Assembly: GCF_016786305.1 (NCBI RefSeq)
Contig: NZ_JADWYV010000006.1
Length of the DNA stretch: 64,000 nt
DNA from: Pseudofrankia nepalensis
GTDB lineage: Bacteria; Actinomycetota; Actinomycetes; Frankiales; Frankiaceae
Direction: 5' to 3' (one strand)
Shown: positions 16,605 through 26,292 of the stretch, in pieces
Layout: each line of letters begins with the position of its first letter
Numbering within the stretch: the first letter of the stretch is position 1
Made by a program: the position numbers and the translations under genes
The notes under the pieces: model-generated
The model's database searches: none
The model's input: the letters and a program-made list of their open reading frames with translations, nothing else
What the model was told of the DNA's origin: nothing

Positions 16605-17408
16605 TCATTTCGCGGACGCGCGGACGACGAGCCAGACGAGCACGCCGATCACCAGCGCGCCCAGCACGGGCAGGGATCTCTTCAGCAGGGGCCAGGCGAC
16701 CACGCCAAGAAGGCTGACCGGTGCCGCCGCGGAGCCAGCGGCGTCCGGGCTCGCGGTCGGCGGGGCCTTCGCGGCGACGGTCACCGGTGCCTGGGGCGTC
16801 TCGGCCAGCGGCTTGTCGGTCAGCGGTGTTTCGGCGACAGGTACCTCGACCGGCCGCCGCGCTTCGGCCGGCGCCTCGGCCGTGGCTTGCCCGACGACGG
16901 GTGCACCCGCCGCGGACGGGGCCTGCTGGACGGCGACGTCATCGGCCGCGGGGGCCGTCTCGCCGGCCGCGAGGATGTCGGCCTCCAGGTTGCGGACGAA
17001 CTGGGCGACGAGCTTCGCGCTCACGTCCGCGAGGACGCCCCGGCCGAACTGGGCCGCCTTCCCGGAGATGGTCAGGTCGGTCGTCAGCGCAACGGCCGTG
17101 GCGTCACCGTCCGGCGTCAGGCGCATCGTGACGAGGGCGCTCGCGTTGCCCTGGCCGCGGGACTCCTTGCCGTCGGCCTTGATGACCGCGTGGTGAGCCA
17201 CCGGGTCCTTCACCTGGAAGGTGGCCTTCCCCTTGTACTGCGCGACGATGGGGCCGACCTTCACCTTCACGGCGCCGTGGAAGTCCTCACCGTCGACGGA
17301 AAGCAACTGCGCGCCGGGCATGCAGGGCGCGATCCGCTCCGGAGCGGTGAGCAGCTCCCACGCCTTCTCGACGGGCAACGGAACCCGGAACTCGTTGACC
17401 AACTCCAC
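16605..17408 (-). CDS. CoxG/SRPBCC-family protein with C-terminal membrane anchor
   Basis: 267 residues if the GTG at 17408 is used ('VELVNEFRVPLPVEKAW'); GGAGG lies ten bases upstream, and a GTG at 17459 would add 17 Arg/Gly-rich residues. Residues 1-145 are the carbon-monoxide-dehydrogenase subunit G (SRPBCC) fold: 'WELLTAPERIAPCMPGAQL', 'VGPIVAQYKGKATF', 'DLTISGKAAQFGRGVLADVSAKL'. A long Ala/Pro/Thr/Val linker follows, then a membrane helix (~238-262). CoxG proteins help assemble molybdenum hydroxylases at the membrane; none is nearby, so the partner is unknown. Confidence 0.88.
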   Translation of the reverse strand: MELVNEFRVPLPVEKAWELLTAPERIAPCMPGAQLLSVDGEDFHGAVKVKVGPIVAQYKGKATFQVKDPVAHHAVIKADGKESRGQGNASALVTMRLTPDGDATAVALTTDLTISGKAAQFGRGVLADVSAKLVAQFVRNLEADILAAGETAPAADDVAVQQAPSAAGAPVVGQATAEAPAEARRPVEVPVAETPLTDKPLAETPQAPVTVAAKAPPTASPDAAGSAAAPVSLLGVVAWPLLKRSLPVLGALVIGVLVWLVVRASAK

Positions 17409-17652
17409 CTGCGCACGTCCTCCAGATCGGCCGCGAGACCGCGGCTGTTGGGCGTTCACCCAGACACTAGCCGGTTGCTGAGCGACTGCCCAGCAGTGGT
17501 CCCGACACCCGGCCCGCCGCCGGGCGGACCGGAGCCGGAGCCGTTCTGGAGCCGTTCTGGAGCGGCGCGCGTTCGCGGACGAGGCTGTCGCGTCACGAGG
17601 AGCCGGGGCGCGCCGAGCCGTCGCCGACGCGGCGATCGGCTGACGCGGAGCC

Positions 17653-18111
17653 TCAGGCGCTGGCCAGTTCGGTGTTCGCGCGCTCTGTGACCAGTGCCAA
17701 CACGCGGCCCGCGATCGCCAGGTCGTCGGCCGGGATACCGGCGTAGAGCCGGGCGGAGATCTGGGCGGTCTCCGTGGTGGTGCTCTCGTAAAGCTCCCGC
17801 CCGGCGTCGGTGAGCCGGAGCCGGGACGTCGTCGCCGGGTCCTCCTCCAGCAGCTTCGCGGCTGTCAGCTCCTCGATGACGCCGCGCACGACCGACTCGT
17901 CGGTCTTCAGCGAGCCGGCGACGTCGGCGACGAGCTCGTCACGGCCGATGGACTCGCCCGCGGCCACGACGGCCCGCAGCGTCACACTCTGGTGGAACGT
18001 GGCGCCGTGGCGGTCCAGCACGCCCTCCAGCAGGGCACGCCCGGCGAAGTGCGCCAGGGCGATGACCCGGCCATTGACCGTGGGATTGACCGTGGACGCG
18101 ATGGTGGTCAT
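17653..18111 (-). CDS. MarR-like winged-helix regulator, second gene of pair
   Basis: 152 residues from the ATG at 18111, whose first four bases overlap the stop of the upstream MarR gene (ATGA). Helical dimerisation ends flank a winged helix: 'VTLRAVVAAGESIGRDELVADVAGSLKTDESVVRGVIEELTAAKLLEED' followed by the wing 'SRLRLTDAGRELYEST'. Residues 'ISARLYAGIPADDLAIAGRVLALVTERANTEL' form the C-terminal helices. Translational coupling implies the two proteins are made together and may heterodimerise (inference). Confidence 0.8.
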   Translation of the reverse strand: MTTIASTVNPTVNGRVIALAHFAGRALLEGVLDRHGATFHQSVTLRAVVAAGESIGRDELVADVAGSLKTDESVVRGVIEELTAAKLLEEDPATTSRLRLTDAGRELYESTTTETAQISARLYAGIPADDLAIAGRVLALVTERANTELASA

Positions 18112-18620
18112 GAAGACTCCCTCTTGTTGTCGGTGTGCTTGTTCTCGGTGCGCGGGTCGAGAGGCACGTCGAGCAGGGCCGCCAGCTCGCGGGTGAACTG
18201 TCGGGTGCGCGGGCTGTCCTGTCCCCCGAGCGGCTCCAGCAACTGGTCCAGCAGTCCCTGGACCACGTTGATCGCGCGGTGCGTGACGTCGCGCCCCTGC
18301 TCGGTGAGCGACAGCCGCACGGCGCGCGGGTCGTTCGGGTCCCGGGTGCGGGCGACGAGTCCGGCGGCTTCCAGGGCGCGGGCGAGCTTGGAGACGTACA
18401 GCGGCTCGAGCCCCGTGTGGTCGGCGAGCTGGCGCTGGCTGGGCCGCAGCCCGGAGCGCCGCATGCCGTACAGCGAGGCCATCAGCGCGTACTGGGCGTG
18501 GGTCAGGCCCAGCGGCGCGACCGCCCGGTCGACGGCTACCCGCCACTTCATCGACAGCCGCCAGACCAGGAACCCCGCCGTGGCGCTCTCCGCCGCTGAA
18601 CTCACTCCAATACAGTACAT
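18108..18620 (-). CDS. MarR-family transcriptional regulator, first gene of pair
   Basis: About 170 residues from the ATG at 18620; a GTG at 18605 ('VSSAAESATAG') is equally possible, and the frame is open further upstream without coding character. Classic MarR winged helix: 'THAQYALMASLYGMRRSGLRPSQRQLADHTGLEPLYVSKLARALEAAGLVARTRDPNDPRAVRLSLTEQG', with the wing 'DPNDPRAVRLSLT' intact. No ribosome site precedes 18620, and a repeat-rich operator overlaps the start, so the message may be leaderless and autoregulated. Overlaps the second MarR-like gene by four bases. Confidence 0.85.
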   Translation of the reverse strand: MYCIGVSSAAESATAGFLVWRLSMKWRVAVDRAVAPLGLTHAQYALMASLYGMRRSGLRPSQRQLADHTGLEPLYVSKLARALEAAGLVARTRDPNDPRAVRLSLTEQGRDVTHRAINVVQGLLDQLLEPLGGQDSPRTRQFTRELAALLDVPLDPRTENKHTDNKRESS

Positions 18621-18644
18621 GGCTACTATGTACATGGCTACTAT
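18615..18644. promoter_or_regulatory. Operator with inverted and direct repeats before the MarR pair
   Basis: GTACAT-GGCTACT-ATGTAC (18615-18633) is a perfect 6-base inverted repeat. TACATGGCTACTAT also occurs twice in direct orientation (18616-18629 and 18631-18644, period 15). It overlaps the candidate starts of the first MarR gene, as expected for an autoregulatory site. Confidence 0.65.
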
Positions 18645-18829
18645 TTGCCCGGAGGCACCCGAGGCGGCCCTCGCCCTCCAGGGCCCTGCCGGAAGGCGCG
18701 GTCCCGGTGGGCATCTGGCCTGCTCCCCGTGCGGGCCGACGTTGGGTCCGGTATAAATCGGGCCGGGAGATACCCCCTTCGCCCTGGATGGGGACCAGGC
18801 AGGCGCGGTTCCTTCCATAGGGGGATTGG

Positions 18830-21046
18830 ATGGGTCAGCTGCCGCCTGGGGTGGAGCCCCTGGACGAGCACGATCCGGACGTGCTTGGCCCGTACCAGGT
18901 ACTCGGCCGGCTCGGCGACGGCGGGATGGGCAGCGTCTATCTGGCGCGCCACGGCGGCACCGGGCCGTTCGTCGCCATCAAGGTCATCCGCCCCGACCTG
19001 GCGCGCATCGACCAGTTCCGCGAGCGGTTCCAGCGCGAGGCCAGCGCCGCGCAGCGGGTCGCCCGCTCGGCGACCGCGGCGGTCATCGACGTGAACACCA
19101 CCGGCAGCCGGCCGTACCTCGTCACCGAGTACATCGAGGGGCCGACGCTCGAGGCGCGCATCCACACGCGCGGCCCGCTGTCCGTCTCCGAGCTCGAGTG
19201 GCTCGCGACCGCCGTCGCCACGGCGCTGCGCGCCATCCACGCCGCCGGCGTCGTCCACCGCGACCTCAAGCCCTCCAACATCCTGCTCTCGCCCTTCGGC
19301 GCCAGGGTCATCGACTTCGGAATCTCCCGGGCGCTGGACGCGACCACCATGTTCACCGAGGGGACCATCGGCACGCCCTCCTTCATGGCCCCCGAACAGG
19401 CCATGGGCCAAACGGTCACCGAGGCCGCCGACATCCACGCCTGGGGCGCCGTCCTCGCCTACGCCGCCGCCGGCCGCCCGCCCTTCTCCGGCGACTCGCT
19501 GCCCGGTGTCATGCTCAACGTCGCCACCGCCCCGCCCGACCTGAGCGGCCTGCCCGCCGCGTTGCACCCCCTGGTCGTCCGCGCCATGGCCAAGGACGCC
19601 GCCGAGCGGCCCACCGCCGCCGAACTGCTCGGCCTCCTCCACCACGCCGGCACCCTCGTGGCCCCGGCGGCGGGCGGACCGGGCTCCGCGCCGGCTGAGT
19701 TCCCAGCCGGCTCCAGCATCCGTTCGCCAGCGCTCCCCTCCTCGTCCGAGGACCTCGGCCCGACGCCGCATTCCCTCGACAACGCCACCGTCGCCTTCGA
19801 ACCCCCGCCCGCGGCGACTCCCCTTCCGGCTTCGAGCTCTCCGACGCCCGCGGCGACCGGCACCGGGCCTGCGGCGGCGGCGCACAGCGCCGCCCCGTCG
19901 AGCAGCGAACCGGCGCGGCCAACCCTTGTCCTGCGCCGCCCGCGGCGGCGACGGCGGACCGCCGCCATCGCCGCGGCACTCGCGGTCGCGGCCGTCGCCG
20001 CGGTCACGGCCGCCGGCCTGGCCCTGAGCCCCGGCGGAGACGGCGTCGCCAGCGTTTCCGCCACGTCCACCGGCGCGCCGGTCACGGCCGCGCCCCTGCC
20101 CGCCGGCGCCGGCCAGCGGCTTACCGGGCCGGGCGACCCCGTTCGGTCGGTGGCGTTCTCCCCGGACGGGCACACGCTGGCCGCCGGCGCCGCCGACCAC
20201 CGGATCTACCTGTGGGACGTCACCACGCCGACGAGCCCCACCGCCTTCGGCCAGCCACTCACCGGCCCCGGTGAATGGGTGTCGTCGGTGGCCTTCTCGC
20301 CCGACGGGCACACGCTCGCCGCCGGCAGTGACGACCGCCGGGTCTACCTGTGGGACGTCACCACGCCGGCCAGCCCCACCGCGCTCGGCCAGCCGCTGAC
20401 CGAGCCCGGCGACTGGGTGCGGACGGTCGCCTTCTCGCCCGACGGGCACACGCTCGCCGCCGGCAGCGGCGACGGCAAGGTCTACCTGTGGGATGTCACC
20501 ACGCCGGCCAGCCCCACCGCGCTCGGCCAGCCACTCGACGGCTACGGCAACTCGGTGCGGTCGGTGGCGTTCTCCCCGGACGGCCGCCTCCTCGCCGTCG
20601 GCGGATACCACGACGACGTCGCCCTGTGGGATGTCACCCGGCCGGCCGCTCCCGCTCCCCTCGGCTCGCGGCTCACCGGACCTGGCGACTCCGTCCTGTC
20701 GGTCGGGTTCTCCCCGGACAGCCACGTCCTCGCCGCCAGCAGCGCCGACGGCAGGATCTACCTGTGGGACGTCACCCAGCCGGGCCGTCCGGCCCCCCTC
20801 GGCCAGCCGCTGGCCGGTCCCGGTGGCCAGGCGCAGTCCGTGGCGTTCTCCCCGGACGGCCGGGCGCTGGCCGCCGCGAGCGACGACCACGGCATCTACC
20901 TGTGGAATGTCAGCCGTCCTGACACTCCCACCCAGGTCGGCCAGCCCCTCACCGGGCCCGGCGATGTCGTGACCGCGGTCGCTTTCTCCCCGGACGGTGG
21001 CTCCTTCGCCGCGGGCAGCGAGGACCACGCCGTCTACCTCTGGTAA
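18830..21046 (+). CDS. Membrane Ser/Thr protein kinase with seven-bladed WD40 sensor
   Basis: 738 residues; AGGGGG lies six bases before the ATG. The kinase domain spans 20-275: glycine loop 'LGDGGMGSVYLA', Lys51 in 'VAIKVI', catalytic loop 'HRDLKPSN' (143-150), 'DFG' from 162, and activation segment 'GTPSFMAPEQ'. All key residues are present, so it should be active. A Pro/Ala/Ser linker (~280-375) leads to a basic patch and one membrane helix ('TAAIAAALAVAAVAAVTAAGLAL'). Seven WD-type repeats of ~43 residues ('VRSVAFSPDGHTLAAG...IYLWDVT') then form one outside-facing propeller. Hanks-type kinases of this layout phosphorylate cytoplasmic proteins on an external cue. It converges on the NACHT-WD40 gene. 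Confidence 0.93.
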   Translation: MGQLPPGVEPLDEHDPDVLGPYQVLGRLGDGGMGSVYLARHGGTGPFVAIKVIRPDLARIDQFRERFQREASAAQRVARSATAAVIDVNTTGSRPYLVTEYIEGPTLEARIHTRGPLSVSELEWLATAVATALRAIHAAGVVHRDLKPSNILLSPFGARVIDFGISRALDATTMFTEGTIGTPSFMAPEQAMGQTVTEAADIHAWGAVLAYAAAGRPPFSGDSLPGVMLNVATAPPDLSGLPAALHPLVVRAMAKDAAERPTAAELLGLLHHAGTLVAPAAGGPGSAPAEFPAGSSIRSPALPSSSEDLGPTPHSLDNATVAFEPPPAATPLPASSSPTPAATGTGPAAAAHSAAPSSSEPARPTLVLRRPRRRRRTAAIAAALAVAAVAAVTAAGLALSPGGDGVASVSATSTGAPVTAAPLPAGAGQRLTGPGDPVRSVAFSPDGHTLAAGAADHRIYLWDVTTPTSPTAFGQPLTGPGEWVSSVAFSPDGHTLAAGSDDRRVYLWDVTTPASPTALGQPLTEPGDWVRTVAFSPDGHTLAAGSGDGKVYLWDVTTPASPTALGQPLDGYGNSVRSVAFSPDGRLLAVGGYHDDVALWDVTRPAAPAPLGSRLTGPGDSVLSVGFSPDSHVLAASSADGRIYLWDVTQPGRPAPLGQPLAGPGGQAQSVAFSPDGRALAAASDDHGIYLWNVSRPDTPTQVGQPLTGPGDVVTAVAFSPDGGSFAAGSEDHAVYLW

Positions 21047-21057
21047 GCCTCGCCAGG

Positions 21058-21093
21058 TGCCCCGGGGCGGTCGAACCGACCCCGCGGGGGGCA
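21058..21093. terminator. Bidirectional terminator between kinase-WD40 and NACHT-WD40 genes
   Basis: Nested stem: TGCCCC/GGGGCA outside, GGGG/CCCC, then CGGT/ACCG around a CGA loop, with small bulges. It starts 12 bases after the kinase stop and ends 42 bases from the end of the NACHT gene. Confidence 0.6.
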
Positions 21094-21134
21094 GGAGCGG
21101 CGGATCCGAGGGCCATGACGATGCCGCGGGGCCG

Positions 21135-24100
21135 CTACTTCATCTTCCACAGGCGTACGGAGCCGTCGTCGGAACCGGTGATCAGGGTGTCTTCGTTCGA
21201 CGAGAACTCCCAGTCCCGCACGGTGCCCGTGTGGCCCGCGAGAGGCCGGCTGGAAGTCGGGCTGCCGGGTCCGCTCAGGTCCCACCACCGCAGCGTGTCG
21301 TCGCCCAGCTGGACGGCCAGGACCTCGCCGTCGGCGGAGAACTCCCAGCCCCGCACGGTGCCGTCGAGCCCGGGAAGAGGCCTGGGAGGGCCGGAGCCGC
21401 TCAGGTCCCACACCAGCCCCCCGCCGTCGGCCGGTTCCCCACCCTCGTCGTCCAGCCTGACGGCCAGGACCTCGCCGTCGGCGGAGAACTCCCAGTCCCA
21501 CACGGTGTCGTCGAGCCCGGGAAGGGGCCCGCGCAGGACGGGAACGCCAGAACCACGCAGGTCCCACACGAACGCGCCACCGTCGTCCAGCCTGCCAGCC
21601 AGGACCTGGCCGTCGGCGGAGAACTCCCAGTCCTCCACGGTGCCGTCGAGCCCGGGAAGGGGCCCGCGCAGGACGGGAACGCCAGAACCACGCAGGTCCC
21701 ACACCAACGCACCGCCGTCGGCCAGCCTGACGGCCATCGCCTGGCCGTCGGCGGAGAACTTCCAGTCCCAGACGGTGCCGTCGAGCCCGGAAAGGAGCCT
21801 GGGAGGGCCGGAGCCGCTCAGGTCCCACACCAGCGTCTCGCCATTGGCGGGCGTGACGGCCATGACCTCGCCGTCGGCGGAGAACTCGAAATTCTGCACG
21901 GCGCCGTCAAGTCCGGGAAGCGGCTCGCGCAGGACCGNNNNNNNNNNNNNNNNNNNNNNNNNNNNNNNNNNNNNNNNNNNNNNNNNNNNNNNNNNNNNNN
22001 NNNNNNNNNNNNNNNNNNNNNNNNNNNNNNNNNNNNNGACCGCCAGAACCACGCAGGTCCCACACCAGCACCCCGCCGTCATCCAGCGTGACGGCCATGA
22101 CCTCGCCGCCCGCGAAGAACACCAGATCCCGCACGGCGCCGTCGAGCCCGGGAAGCGGCCCGCGCAGGACCGGACCGCCAGAACCACGCAGGTCCCACAC
22201 CAGCACCCCGCCGTCATCCAGCGTGACGGCCATGACCTCGCCGCCCGCGGAGAACACCAGATCCCGCACGGCGCCGTCGAGTTCGGGAAGCGGCCCGAGG
22301 AAGACCGGGCCGTCGAAACCGCGCGGGTCCCACACCAGGGCCTCACCGCCGTCCAGCCTGACGGCCAGGACCTCGCCGTCGACGGAGAGCACCGGGTCCC
22401 CCGACGCGGTGTCGTCGAGCCCGTGAAGGAGCCTGGGAGGGCCGGAGCCGCTCAGGTCCCACACCAGCGTCTCACCGTCGACCAGATTCCCCTCCTCGTC
22501 GGCCAGCCTGACGACCAGGACCTCGCCGTCGGCGGAGAACCTCCAGTCCCACACGCCGTCGTCGAGCCTGAGAAGGAGCCTCGGCGGGCCGGAGCCACTC
22601 AGGTCCCACACCAGCCCCCCGCCGTCGGCCAGCACGACGGCCAGCACCTCGTCGTTCGGGCTGAGCTCGACACCCACGACAGGGCCGCCGAGGTCGAGGG
22701 CCCTGGCGGAGGCATCGATGGGGCGGGTGAACGCGAGCGTGATCGCGATGGCGGAGGCCGCGGCGGTGGCCACCAGTCGGCGGGGGACGGCGCGGGGGAC
22801 GGGTGAGGCTGGTGGCCTCGTCCGGGTGTGGCCGGTGAGCGCCTGGTTGGCGAGTCGCTCCTGGAGACGGACGTGGCGGAACTGGTAGGTGCCGCCGGCC
22901 TGGCGGAGCAGTCCTCGGTCGCGGGCGTCGGTGAGGAAGTCCAGCAGCCGCCAGGGAAGATGACCACCGGCCGCGAGAAGCAACCGCGCGATGAGGAAGC
23001 GGGGCCAGGCGCGGGTGAGCAGGACCAGCACGGCGAACGCGGCGCCCGGAAGCAGGCAGGCCAGGCCGAGGAACGCGACGACGCCGATCTGGTCGTCCCA
23101 GGCACGGGTCCGGTCAAGGACGAGGGAGGCGACACCGCCCAGGTCGGGTTCTCCGGGCCGGCCAGGCCAGCCGGTGACGACCCGGCCCAGCAGGCCGCCA
23201 GCGAACTCGCCGGTGGCAAGGGCGGGAAGGGCGATGGCGACCGTCAGGCCGGCGGCCAGCGCGCCGGCCAGGGCGGAGCGGCGGTCCTGGCGCAGCAGGC
23301 TGGCGGGGCTGGCGTGGCCTGGCCGTTCGGGTGGGGCGTCGAGCCAGTTGTGGGCGGCGATCGCCAGGCCGGCGAGGATGGCCAGCGCGACGGCGACGCC
23401 GCACGCCTCGAAGAACAGCAGGAAGTTACGGGTGGTCCATCCGCCGGCGGCGGTGACGATCACGACGATCGCGGTCAGTGGCAGCCCGGTCAGGATCCCC
23501 GTCAGCGCGAATCCGGTCGCGAAGCCGCGGCGCAACCGGCCCAGCGAGCCGTCGACCGCGAACGACAGCCGTCCGGGCGCTCTGGCCGGGGAGGCGTACC
23601 AGACGATCAGGGACAGCACCGCGAACCCCGCGCCCGCGATTGCGCCGATGGCCAGCGGCCCGCCGACGTCGGTGGGCCCGTCGGCGCGGGCGGCGACGGT
23701 GGCGACCAGGGTCATCACCGCCACTCCGGTGACGATCCCCAGGGCGGGAATCGCCCACGCCGACAGCAGACGGGACGGCATCTGCCACCAGGCCAGATCA
23801 CGGTCGCGGTGCTGGTGAACGTAGCGGGCGAGGAACATCAGCCAGCGGCGGGCACGCTCGGCGTCCCACCGGCCGTTCGCGGCCACGGGCTGTCCGGAGG
23901 GCAGCCGGTCAGGGGCGTAGGCTGCGTCGATCACCAGGTCGGTGAGCCGGTCCTCGACCGCGTGCCGGCAGTCATACCTCTGGGGGTCGAGCAGCTCGCC
24001 GGGGTCGCCACCGCACCTCTGGTACACCAGGCGGGCTATCGACACCATCAGCGGTGTGGACAGCGCGGCTCGGACCGGGCTTTCCGCGCGGTCCGAGTCC

Positions 24101-25071
24101 CGTAGCCGCGCGAAGACGCGTTCCCAGCTGGTCCCTTCCGGCCAGTCCACCGCCGTCAGGTAGGCGATCACATCCTCGGCGGGCAGGGGCGCGACCTCGA
24201 CCACCGGGGCGCCGCGCAGCACCGGGGCGCCGCCCTCGATGACGTCCTCGTACTCGGCGGCCCGGCAGGTCACCACGACCGGCCGCTCCCGGCCCACCGT
24301 CTGGTTGACCGCGCGGACCGCGCTACGCCGCGCGGACTCGGGGATCTCGTCGAGCCCGTCGAGCACCGGCAGCAACAGGCCCGCGTCCCACAGGAGGCGC
24401 GGGACCTCCGGCCTGCCCGAGTAGTAGGTGACGGCCAGGTCGCGCACCAGCCACCGGTCCAACGCCTCGGTCACCGGATCCCAGGAGGACGCCGACACCA
24501 GCACCGGAACCGGCCCGCCGGCCTCCCGCCGGTCCAACAGCCCGAGGGTCAGCAGGATCGCCAGCACCGTCTTGCCCGCTCCCGGCTCGCCGAGCACCAC
24601 CATCCGCCCGCTTGGCACCAGCTGGTAGCCGTCAGCGAGCCGACGGGTCACCTCCTCGAACCTGCCCTCCAGCCTGCCGTCCAGGCGTAGCCGGGTCACC
24701 CGCCCGGCCGCGTCCCGCGTCGCCGTCGCCCGCGGGTCGGCGACCTCACGGCGGGTCGCCGACCAGCTCAGTGGGAGAACGCCCGGGTCCCGCAGCCGGC
24801 GGGCCGCCGCCTCCTCCACCCACTGCCCGCGAAGCGTCCCCGTCAGGTCGTCGGCGAGTTCGGCGAGGTCGCGCCGCGGCCGCTCCCCGGACCGCAGGTA
24901 GTCCGCCACCGCCAACGCCAACCCGGCGATCGTCACGAACAGGCCCGCGATCGCCGCGATGTCGACCGCGTTCTTCGAACCGGCGTGCACCATCACCGCC
25001 GCGAGCCCCGCGGAGCCCAAGCCGAGTCCGCACAGCGCCACAAGACGCACGCGGCGCCAGACCCCCGTCAT
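21135..25071 (-). CDS. NACHT-family ATPase with membrane helices and WD40 repeats (interrupted by assembly gap)
   Basis: One gene, broken only by a run of 100 N; the frame differs on either side because the true gap length is unknown. From the ATG at 25071: two membrane helices (~8-28, 36-58), then a NACHT NTPase with Walker A 'GEPGAGKT' (161-168) and Walker B 'VLDGLDE' (236-242), followed by a helical region containing 'STPLMVSIARLVYQRCG'. A second hydrophobic block follows with about seven helices (for example 'IPALGIVTGVAVMTLVATVAA'), then 'YQFRHVRLQERLA', one more helix ('LVATAAASAIAITLAF'), and about ten WD-like repeats ('VWDLRGSGGPVLRGPLPGLDG'). It ends 'SDDGSVRLWKMK'. NACHT proteins are signal-dependent oligomerising switches; several bacterial ones act in anti-phage defence. 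The ligand here is unknown. Confidence 0.88.
21938..22037. other. Assembly gap of 100 N
   Basis: Exactly 100 unknown bases inside the WD-repeat tract of the NACHT gene. This is a standard placeholder length, so the number of repeats, and the apparent frame change across it, are artefacts. Confidence 0.97.
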
Positions 25072-25288
25072 GGTCACGCAGCTTAGATCTGATGGACACG
25101 TACAGTCACAAGACTCGCGGACTGCCGATGGTGTCAGGAACAGGACCCATTGACGTGACGGTCTCGGCGAGGTCGCCAGGCTCACCGGCAACGCCCCGAA
25201 ACTCGCCGCAAAGAAAGAGAACCACTATGCGCTGATGCCCGGGAGTGCCACTCGTCGCGGAGAACGGCGCCGCGGACCGTGACGCCGC

Positions 25289-26275
25289 TCAGCGCAGGCG
25301 CGAGGACGGCATGCCGTAGCGGGTGGCGATCGCGGCGGCGCGGTCGTGCAGGGAGGTACGCAACCACCGCGGGGCCAGGGCCTCCGCGTTCGTGGCGAGC
25401 TGCCACAGCGCCCATTCGGCGTGTCTCGGATCCTGGAAGGTCACCTCCAGCCGCAGCCAGCCGTCCGCGTCGACTTCTTCGGCGCGGACGGCCAGCGCGG
25501 TGCCCACCAGGTCTTCCCGCCGCGCCGGGTCCACCCGTACCAGCACGGTGACCTGGTCGCCGCCGGTCCGGAACCGCGTGCCGCGTTCCTGCCAGGCGCG
25601 GTCCAGATCGACCCGGTCTGGCCGCTGCGCGGGTTCGGCGAGTTCCTCGGCAGCCAGGACGCGGGACAGCCGGTAGGTGCGGTCCGCGCCAGATCTCGTG
25701 GCCAGCAAGTAGCCCTGGTCGCGCACGGTGACCAGGCCTATCGGGTCCACCGTGCGCCATGTCGGGGTCTGGCCCGCGGCCGCGTAGTGGATGCGCAGCT
25801 TGTGGCCGGCGAACACCGCGCGCCGGACCTCGGCCGCTACGGTGTCGGGCACCTCCTCAGCGACCAGCCGGCGTGAGAGGAGGTCGGTCTCCGGGTCGAT
25901 GAGCAGTCGCTGGGCCGCGCCGGCCGCGGTGTCCCGATAGCTTTCGGGCAGCGCGTCAACCACCTTGAGCATCGCCGAAGCGAGCGCCGACCCGAGGCCG
26001 AACGCCTGCGCGCCGCGCCGTGATCCGGCGACCAGCAGGGCAAGGGCCTCGTCGTGGTTCAGTCCGGTGAGCTCGGTGCGGAAACCGGGCAACAACGCGA
26101 ACCCGCCGTGCCGGCCGCGTTCGGCGTAGACCGGGACGCCGGCCGCGGACAGCGCCTCGATGTCGCGCAGCACGGTGCGGGTGGATACCTCCAGCTCGCG
26201 GGCCAGCGCGGCCGCGGACAGCCGACCATGCTGCCGCAGCAGCAGCACCAGCGAGACCAACCGGTCGGCGCGCAC
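25289..26275 (-). CDS. WYL-domain transcriptional regulator
   Basis: 328 residues, GTG start at 26275. N-terminal DeoR/HTH_11-type helix-turn-helix ('RLVSLVLLLRQHGRLSAAALARELEVSTRTVLRDIEALSAAGVPVYAERG', 4-53) with the usual wing 'GRHGGFALLPGF'. The WYL domain (~145-225) reads 'KLRIHYAAAGQTPTWRTVDPIGLVTVRDQGYLLATRSGADRTYRLSRV', with the Arg-rich ligand pocket. C-terminal WCX domain follows. WYL domains sense nucleic acids or small ligands. It is divergent from the RidA-family gene with a near-perfect palindrome between them, so ridA regulation and autoregulation are likely. Confidence 0.9.
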   Translation of the reverse strand: MRADRLVSLVLLLRQHGRLSAAALARELEVSTRTVLRDIEALSAAGVPVYAERGRHGGFALLPGFRTELTGLNHDEALALLVAGSRRGAQAFGLGSALASAMLKVVDALPESYRDTAAGAAQRLLIDPETDLLSRRLVAEEVPDTVAAEVRRAVFAGHKLRIHYAAAGQTPTWRTVDPIGLVTVRDQGYLLATRSGADRTYRLSRVLAAEELAEPAQRPDRVDLDRAWQERGTRFRTGGDQVTVLVRVDPARREDLVGTALAVRAEEVDADGWLRLEVTFQDPRHAEWALWQLATNAEALAPRWLRTSLHDRAAAIATRYGMPSSRLR

Positions 26276-26292
26276 ACGAAAACTCTACCGGA

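Noticed and set aside
21115..22806. Repeat tract that could be taken for a CRISPR array or plus-strand gene
   Set aside because: Period (~130 bases) and content are those of WD-repeat codons on the minus strand; there are no short spacers.
22828..24105. Plus-strand open frame of 425 codons
   Set aside because: Antisense of the NACHT gene; Gly/Arg/Gln-rich low-complexity translation.
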